A stretch of DNA of 13,068 nucleotides from CAWHOW01 sp050013795 (GTDB taxonomy: Bacteria; Bacteroidota; Bacteroidia; Bacteroidales; CG2-30-32-10), in NCBI GenBank assembly GCA_050013795.1, contig JBEKEO010000073.1, positions 1 through 13,068 of the forward strand, read 5' to 3'. A model generated the notes under the pieces. It was not told the origin of the DNA. It did not search any database and saw only the letters and a program-made list of their open reading frames with translations. How positions within the stretch are numbered: position 1 is the first letter of the stretch; each line of letters begins with the position of its first letter. The position numbers were made by a program, and so were the translations under genes. This document shows, one piece after another, positions 8,432-13,068 of this stretch.

Positions 8432-9259
8432 TTACACTTTCAGTTGTTTAATAAAATCTTCAGCCTCTTCTTTTGAAGGGGCTTTTCCATGCCATCGGTA
8501 GTCGTCTTCAATACTTTTGACTCCTCTTCCCATTTTAGTTTTTGCAAGTATCACAGAAGGGCGGAATACACTTTGCCCAGCGAATTCGCATGTTTTGATA
8601 ATGTCGGTATGGCTGTGCCCGTCACATTCAAAAACTTCCCATCCGAAAGCTTTCCATTTTTCACCCAAAGGTTCAATTTCCATCACTTTTGAGGTATTCC
8701 CGTCAATCTGGCAATTATTGCGGTCGACGATAACCGTGAGATTATTTAATTTATAAAATGCAGCACTCATGGCAGCTTCCCATATACTGCCTTCCTGCAT
8801 TTCCCCGTCGCCGTTGATGCAATATACATGCCAGGATTTTTTATCTGCCTTTGCAGCAAGAGCCAAACCAACTGCAACAGATAATCCTTGTCCCAGTGAG
8901 CCTGCCGAAAGTTCAATTCCGGGCAAGCTATGATCCCTTGCGGGATGTCCCTGCAATCGGGAATTTAATTTACGAAGGGTTATCAATTCTTCTTTCGGGA
9001 AATATCCGGCTTCTGCAAGTGTTGCATATAGCACAGGGGCAACATGACCAATGGAAAGTATCAGCCTGTCCCTGTCGGCCCAGTCAGGTTTCTTAGGTTC
9101 ATGGTTCAGTATATTAAAGTAAAGGCTTGTGAAAATATCAGCTAGTCCGAGAGAGCCTCCGGTGTGTCCGGAACCGGCTTCTGCAAGCATCCTGATAATA
9201 CTGATACGGATGTCTTTGGCTATGCGCTGCAGGTCTTTAACAGAAGAAGTTTTATTCAT
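8432..9259 (-). CDS. Transketolase, N-terminal subunit (split transketolase)
   Basis: This is the thiamine-diphosphate-binding half of transketolase (pentose phosphate pathway, cytosol), which moves two-carbon ketol units between sugar phosphates. At 275 aa it matches the length of stand-alone N-terminal subunits, not the roughly 620-670 aa of the fused enzyme. Visible motifs are GSGHTGGSLG (residues 29-38), GHVAP (71-75), GHPARDHSLPGIELSAGSLG (104-123) and the diphosphate/Mg site from GDG (150-152) to NN (181-182). All residues expected in this half appear intact. The C-terminal partner (pyrimidine-binding and C-terminal domains) is not downstream, where the gene converges on the giant surface protein gene with 29 bp between stops. 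It is not upstream either, and must lie elsewhere. The start ATG overlaps the stop of the upstream hydrolase gene (ATGA), so translation is probably coupled. A different ketolase substrate cannot be excluded from sequence. Confidence 0.93.
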   Translation of the reverse strand: MNKTSSVKDLQRIAKDIRISIIRMLAEAGSGHTGGSLGLADIFTSLYFNILNHEPKKPDWADRDRLILSIGHVAPVLYATLAEAGYFPKEELITLRKLNSRLQGHPARDHSLPGIELSAGSLGQGLSVAVGLALAAKADKKSWHVYCINGDGEMQEGSIWEAAMSAAFYKLNNLTVIVDRNNCQIDGNTSKVMEIEPLGEKWKAFGWEVFECDGHSHTDIIKTCEFAGQSVFRPSVILAKTKMGRGVKSIEDDYRWHGKAPSKEEAEDFIKQLKV

Positions 9260-10107
9260 ATTTTTTCAATATTCAGTTCACTTAATTTAAAAATATCTTT
9301 CAGCTTAATGCCTTTTTCCGTCATTTGCACAGTGCAACATTCATTATAATAATCATGCTCAAAGAAAAGAACAATGTTTTCAGCCAAAGCTCTTTCATAA
9401 AAGGCAGTTTTTTCTTTCAGTGTCAGCAAAGGCTGAACATCAAAGCTCGGCACGTAAGGCACGGGAATATGAGAAACAGAAGCGATGAAATCGGCCATGA
9501 AAGCAACTTTCCTGCCATTATATTCAATTTCAGGAATGATCTGCCCTTGCGTATGACCGTTATACATTTTCAGAAAAATACCATCAAATAATTCCTGCTC
9601 TTCGTGGATGAACTCAAGATGGCCGCTTTCAAAGAGAGGCAAGTAGTTTTCTGTATGATAAGATGCTTTTTCTCTCGGGTTAGGATCATTAGCCCAATCC
9701 CACTGCTCTTTTGAGCAATAATGATTTGCTTTAGGAAAGACCAGTGATAATTTGCTTCGGTCATTATTATATTTTACACATCCGCCGACATGGTCAAAAT
9801 GAAGATGGGTAAAGATAACATCTGTAATGTCATTTGAAGAAAATCCTTTTTCAGCTAATCCCTGCTCTAAAGTGTTTCCTGTAATTTGAAAATGAGAAAG
9901 GTATTTTTCATCCTGTTTATTTCCTATACCCGAATCGATGAGAATTTTATGGTCGCCTGTTTCAACCAGCAGTAACCTGTTACATACATTTATTAAATTG
10001 TTCTCATCTACGGGCACTGTTTTAACCCAGATGGATTTAGGAACAACGCCGAAACTGGCGCCTCCGTCCAGTTTGAAATTCTCTACATTTATAACATGAA
10101 GTTTCAT
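9256..10107 (-). CDS. Metallo-beta-lactamase-fold hydrolase
   Basis: A 283-aa binuclear-metal hydrolase with the complete ligand set: THLHFDH (H101, H103, D105, H106), H185 in GHTQGQ, D206 in MADF and H251 in FEHD. The N terminus continues through an LLVETGDHKILIDSGIG segment, the strand pair that precedes the active site in this fold. No signal peptide is seen, so it is probably cytoplasmic. The arrangement HxHxDH, then H, then D, then H resembles the N-acyl-homoserine lactonase-like branch. That branch includes many hydrolases of unknown substrate, so a quorum-quenching role should not be assumed. It is the first gene of a two-gene minus-strand operon, and its stop overlaps the transketolase subunit start by 4 bp. 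A link to sugar-phosphate metabolism is possible by context only. Confidence 0.9.
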   Translation of the reverse strand: MKLHVINVENFKLDGGASFGVVPKSIWVKTVPVDENNLINVCNRLLLVETGDHKILIDSGIGNKQDEKYLSHFQITGNTLEQGLAEKGFSSNDITDVIFTHLHFDHVGGCVKYNNDRSKLSLVFPKANHYCSKEQWDWANDPNPREKASYHTENYLPLFESGHLEFIHEEQELFDGIFLKMYNGHTQGQIIPEIEYNGRKVAFMADFIASVSHIPVPYVPSFDVQPLLTLKEKTAFYERALAENIVLFFEHDYYNECCTVQMTEKGIKLKDIFKLSELNIEKI

Positions 10108-10138
10108 GATTCACAATCGATTGTTAATAACATTACTG

Positions 10139-10146
10139 CAAAGGTA
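10139..10146 (-). promoter_or_regulatory. Candidate -7 element for the hydrolase-transketolase operon
   Basis: On the minus strand these bases read TACCTTTG, an exact TAnnTTTG. The start codon of the hydrolase (10107-10105) lies about 31 nt downstream, a normal leader length. A clear -33 TTTG is not found; TTTAG at 10174-10170 is the nearest candidate. Confidence 0.5.
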
Positions 10147-10170
10147 CAATTTATAAGAAGTGATTTCTTC

Positions 10171-10190
10171 TAAATTTGTGTTAACAAATT
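10171..10190 (+). promoter_or_regulatory. Candidate mpl promoter with overlapping dyad
   Basis: TAAATTTG at 10171-10178 matches TAnnTTTG on the plus strand. TTTA at 10150-10153 is a poor -33 candidate. The element overlaps an inverted repeat with arms AATTTG (10173-10178) and CAAATT (10185-10190) and a 6-nt centre, which could be an operator. The leader to the ATG at 10264 would be about 80 nt. The assignment rests on motif matching alone. Confidence 0.35.
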
Positions 10191-10263
10191 GAAATTAATT
10201 AAATAATGATTAGTTACATCATCATAAATATACTGATAACTTAAAATCCACGAAACCTTTTCT

Positions 10264-11625
10264 ATGAACGTACATTTTATAGCCATAGGTGGGAGCGCCA
10301 TGCATAATCTGGCCATTGCGCTTCATTTGAAAGGTTGTCATGTTACAGGCTCGGATGATGAGATATTCGAACCGGCAAAAAGCAGGCTTGAAAACTATAG
10401 TTTGCTTCCTGAAAAAGAAGGCTGGGATGCATTCAGGATAAATGAACAACTGGATGCCGTTATTCTTGGCATGCATGCAAGGTCAGATAATCCTGAGCTT
10501 CTGAAAGCGCAGCAACTGGGACTGAAAATATTCTCTTATCCTGAATTTTTATACGAGCAATCAAAGGACAAGAAACGTGTCGTTATTGGCGGAAGCCACG
10601 GCAAGACAACCATTACAGCTATGATACTTCATGTGCTGAATTCAAATAAGATCGATTGCGATTATATGGTAGGCGCCCAACTGGATGGATTTGAAGTGAT
10701 GGTTAAACTATCGGATGAAGCGCCATTCATGGTACTTGAGGGTGATGAGTACCTGACTTCTACGTTAGATAAGCGCCCCAAGTTCCATGTCTATATGCCT
10801 GATATAGCTCTTATCAGCGGAATTGCATGGGATCATATCAATGTGTTTCCGACATTAGATAACTATGTTGAACAGTTCAGGATATTTGCCAACCTTGTTG
10901 CGGATGACGGGATTCTGATATATTGCGAGGATGATAAAATCGTAAAAGAAGTTTGTGAATCTGCAAAAACTACGATACAGAAGATTCCTTATTATCTTCC
11001 TGAATTCAAAATTAGCGAAGGAAAGACCTATGTGTATTCAGGAGAATCAATTTACCCTTTAAAGATATTTGGCAGGCATAACCTGTTAAATTTAAACGGG
11101 GCAAAACTGGTATGCAATCAGCTTGGAGTTAGCGATGAGCAATTCTACGAGGCCATTACCCAGTTCAGGGGGGCTTCAAAGAGGCTGGAATTAATTGGAA
11201 TGAATGAAACAGTGAGTGTATTTAAGGATTTCGCCCATTCTCCTTCAAAGTTAAAAGCGACTACCATTGCAGTTAAAGAGCAATTCCCCGATAGGAAACT
11301 AGTTGCCTGCCTTGAATTACACACATTCAGCAGCCTTAATGCAGAATTTCTAAAGGAATATAAAGGAAGCATGCATGATGCGGATGTAGCCATGGTTTAT
11401 TTTAACCCGCATACCATCGAACATAAAAAACTTCCTCCCATAACCACTGAACAAATTAAGCTTTCATTTGACAGAGATGATGTGAAAATCTATAACGAAA
11501 GCATGAAACTATTCAATGACCTTAAAAAGCTGAAGTGGGAAAATGCAAATCTCCTGCTGATGAGTTCCGGTAATTTCGACGGTATCAACTTTTCTGAACT
11601 CACACAGCATATCTTAGCAAAATAA
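10264..11625 (+). CDS. mpl: UDP-N-acetylmuramate:L-Ala-gamma-D-Glu-meso-DAP ligase
   Basis: This is the Mur-ligase-family enzyme of peptidoglycan recycling. It joins a salvaged murein tripeptide to UDP-MurNAc using ATP, in the cytoplasm. The 453-aa length fits the family. The N-terminal domain opens with a Rossmann-type strand and loop (HFIAIGGSAMHNLA, residues 4-17) as in MurC. The central ATPase has the P-loop GGSHGKTT (109-116), the acidic EGDEY (159-163) and WDHINVFPT (189-197). The C-terminal ligase domain includes KDFAHSPSK (near 323) and ELHTFSS, which fit Mpl/MurC-type ligases. The WDHINVFPT and EGDEY forms favour Mpl over MurC, which would also be longer and normally sit in a cell-wall cluster that is absent here. 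It is transcribed divergently from the hydrolase operon. Confidence 0.9.
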   Translation: MNVHFIAIGGSAMHNLAIALHLKGCHVTGSDDEIFEPAKSRLENYSLLPEKEGWDAFRINEQLDAVILGMHARSDNPELLKAQQLGLKIFSYPEFLYEQSKDKKRVVIGGSHGKTTITAMILHVLNSNKIDCDYMVGAQLDGFEVMVKLSDEAPFMVLEGDEYLTSTLDKRPKFHVYMPDIALISGIAWDHINVFPTLDNYVEQFRIFANLVADDGILIYCEDDKIVKEVCESAKTTIQKIPYYLPEFKISEGKTYVYSGESIYPLKIFGRHNLLNLNGAKLVCNQLGVSDEQFYEAITQFRGASKRLELIGMNETVSVFKDFAHSPSKLKATTIAVKEQFPDRKLVACLELHTFSSLNAEFLKEYKGSMHDADVAMVYFNPHTIEHKKLPPITTEQIKLSFDRDDVKIYNESMKLFNDLKKLKWENANLLLMSSGNFDGINFSELTQHILAK

Positions 11626-11655
11626 AAGTTATCTTCGCGTCGTAAAAACTTAAAC

Positions 11656-12765
11656 ATGAAAACAAGAATCTATTTTTCAATTGTTATTGCAATGGTAATA
11701 ATATTATCAACTGTTGTAAATGCACAGAAAAATGCTGTGATAAAGTTTGATTCACTGAGGCATACTTTCGGAAAGATCAAAGAGGATGGAGGAAAGGTTT
11801 CCGCTGTATTTAATTTTAAAAATACAGGAACCGATACACTGAAAATACTGAGTGTACGGCCGGGAATTGGATGCATGGCCGGCGATTGGACAAAAAGTCC
11901 TGTTATGCCGGGGCAGCAGGGTTATGTTAAAGCAGAATTCGATCCAAAGGGCAAGCCCGGACCATTTACTAAAGGAATTACTGTTACCACCAATACAAAG
12001 GAACCTTCTGTTTTGCTTACTATTAAAGGGGAAGTGATTCCCCACGTCAGGACCGTTGCTGATACATTCCCCGTAATATCAGGCAATCTGCTGATGAAAA
12101 CAAACCATATTGCTTTCATGGAAATTAAAAATACAGTTGTCAAAACTGATACCCTTGGAATTTATAACAACTGGAATAAACCTATGACAATTGCTTTTTC
12201 AAATGTTCCTGCATTTCTAACCTGCAAAGCCGAACCTCAGACACTGCTTCCTGCAAAAAGGGGTATGATCATTGTAACTTACGATGCGCCAAAGAAAAAT
12301 GATTATGGTCTGTTATATGATAATGTCAAAATTATGACAAACGACACTACCGAAGCATCAAAGCAGCTTACCATCAGCGCTAATATTGTTGAAGATTTTT
12401 CGAAACTAACGCCTCAGCAGAAAAGGAATGCGCCTAAAATTGTTTTTACTTCCGAATCGTACGACTTTGGAACTGTTAAGGAAGGCGATCCGGTTAAATT
12501 TAGTTTCGAGTTTAAGAACGACGGCACCGATGATCTTATTATCCGCAAAACAAAAGCCAGTTGCGGTTGCACGGCCTCAAATCCCGAAAAAACCACGCTG
12601 AAGAAAGGCGAAAGCAGCAAGATCGATATACAATTTAATTCCACGGGCAAAAAAGGCGATCAGCATAAAACCGTTACTGTAATCAGCAATGACCCCGATA
12701 AATCGAATATAGTCCTGAATATTAAAGGAAAGGTTACACCTAAAGAAGAAAATACTACCAAGTAG
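11656..12765 (+). CDS. Secreted DUF1573 protein with two or three Ig-like domains
   Basis: A 369-aa exported protein of unknown function. Residues 1-23 are a signal peptide (hydrophobic core IVIAMVIILSTV, cleavage near VNA-QK). Residues about 29-127 and 262-360 are two DUF1573 domains, each with the family pattern of a D/H-(T/D)-FG-x-(I/V) start, a FxFKNxGxDxL strand and a closing IKGxV. Residues about 145-243 form a divergent beta domain of similar layout (YNNWNKPMTI, VKIMTNDT), probably a third copy. The third domain keeps the typical ASCGC motif (301-305). The first has GIGC (70-73) and so lacks one of the two cysteines. No lipobox or T9SS domain is visible, so it is likely periplasmic. 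It follows mpl by 30 bp and may share its transcript, although TATCTTCG at 11630-11637 could be a weak -7 element of its own. Confidence 0.87.
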   Translation: MKTRIYFSIVIAMVIILSTVVNAQKNAVIKFDSLRHTFGKIKEDGGKVSAVFNFKNTGTDTLKILSVRPGIGCMAGDWTKSPVMPGQQGYVKAEFDPKGKPGPFTKGITVTTNTKEPSVLLTIKGEVIPHVRTVADTFPVISGNLLMKTNHIAFMEIKNTVVKTDTLGIYNNWNKPMTIAFSNVPAFLTCKAEPQTLLPAKRGMIIVTYDAPKKNDYGLLYDNVKIMTNDTTEASKQLTISANIVEDFSKLTPQQKRNAPKIVFTSESYDFGTVKEGDPVKFSFEFKNDGTDDLIIRKTKASCGCTASNPEKTTLKKGESSKIDIQFNSTGKKGDQHKTVTVISNDPDKSNIVLNIKGKVTPKEENTTK

Positions 12766-12809
12766 CCAAAGAATTAAATTCCATTTATTAATAATATAGT
12801 AATGTGAAT

Positions 12810-12831
12810 AAACGGGCTGTTTTTAATTTTT
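12810..12831 (+). terminator. Weak candidate terminator after the DUF1573 gene
   Basis: AAAC (12810-12813) can pair with GTTT (12819-12822) around a short GC-rich loop. A T-rich tail follows (TTTTTAATTTTTC). The stem is only 4-5 bp, so this is a tentative call. Confidence 0.25.
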
Positions 12832-12854
12832 CTTAAACTAAGGAAAACTTCGGG

Positions 12855-12874
12855 TTTTAATATTAATATTAAAA
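12855..12874. repeat. Perfect 20-bp AT palindrome
   Basis: TTTTAATATTAATATTAAAA reads the same on both strands and runs on into an A-tract to 12878. It lies just upstream of the candidate -7 element at 12883-12890, so it could be an operator or a curved upstream element. A terminator stem of this composition would be weak. The low sequence complexity makes a chance origin possible. Confidence 0.6.
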
Positions 12875-12882
12875 AAAAGTAG

Positions 12883-12890
12883 TAACTTTA
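12883..12890 (+). promoter_or_regulatory. Candidate -7 element for the radical SAM gene
   Basis: TAACTTTA matches TAnnTTTG except for the last base, the same variant as in the promoter of the giant gene. It ends 23 nt before the ATG at 12914. No clear -33 TTTG is seen at the usual distance. Confidence 0.35.
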
Positions 12891-12913
12891 CACATTCTGT
12901 ATTTTTTCTTTTA

Positions 12914-13068
12914 ATGAAAATTCTTCTTGTCGCGCCTTGTGCTGCTTTTGAACAGCGCCCTAATGCAATGGGCATTCCTCAACTAACCCTTTCTTTAATT
13001 GCCGGAATGACACCACCTGAACACGAAGTGGAGATATGCGAGGAAGTTTACGGTGATACTATTAACTT
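12914..13068 (+). CDS. B12-binding radical SAM protein, 5' fragment
   Basis: Only the first 51 codons are inside the window. The visible N terminus starts with a KILLVAPC strand, then a GIPQLTLSLIAGMTP helix, then HEVEICEE. This is the usual opening of the cobalamin-binding (Rossmann-like) domain that precedes the radical SAM domain in BchE/HpnP-type enzymes: a MKILLVxP strand, a helix after PQL, then a (G/E)HEVxIxD/E strand. The CxxxCxxC cluster motif would lie beyond the window edge, so the substrate and the radical SAM part itself cannot be confirmed. The gene has its own upstream AT-rich region and is on the same strand as mpl and the DUF1573 gene. Confidence 0.75.
   Translation, partial: MKILLVAPCAAFEQRPNAMGIPQLTLSLIAGMTPPEHEVEICEEVYGDTIN

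Noticed and set aside
9256..10107. Naming the hydrolase an acyl-homoserine lactonase
   Set aside because: The HLHFDH motif and ligand spacing are shared by many metallo-beta-lactamase-fold enzymes, and no luxI/luxR-type gene is near.

Overview
The window reads as chromosomal DNA from a member of the Bacteroidota. Four signs point there: a giant secreted protein ending in a type IX secretion (T9SS) type A sorting domain; promoter elements of the Bacteroidota type (TAnnTTTG near -7) instead of -35/-10 boxes; few Shine-Dalgarno sequences; and a transketolase encoded as a separate N-terminal half. The genus cannot be told from this sequence. No tRNA, rRNA, transposase, integrase or CRISPR array was seen.

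Left part (1-1778): a lone 272-aa protein of unknown function (106-924) has its own candidate promoter and a textbook intrinsic terminator (954-992). A candidate promoter at the extreme left edge faces out of the window. After the terminator comes a 357-bp minisatellite of seventeen 21-bp units (1041-1397), then about 320 bp of AT-rich DNA without a credible gene. This leads to a promoter (1720-1750) for the next gene.

Centre (1779-8402): one gene of 2207 codons encodes a signal-peptide-bearing, Gly/Asn/Thr-rich beta-repeat surface protein with a T9SS C-terminal domain. It looks like two super-modules of similar layout in tandem. Each has a tryptophan/GVPG entry motif, a block of 'GNWT..GG.FTP' strand repeats and a closing domain ending in GYW-(D/N)-I. 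Together they are followed by the common Bacteroidota pre-sorting domain and the sorting domain.

Right part (8403-13068): on the minus strand, a metallo-beta-lactamase-fold hydrolase and a transketolase N-terminal subunit overlap by 4 bp (ATGA) and form an operon that converges on the giant gene. Divergent from it runs mpl, the murein tripeptide ligase of peptidoglycan recycling. It is followed 30 bp later by a secreted DUF1573 protein. The window ends inside the start of a B12-binding radical SAM protein.

The most unusual element is the helically phased, quasi-palindromic 21-bp array, for which no function is established. The housekeeping-like genes on the right look ordinary, apart from the transketolase half whose partner subunit is not beside it.
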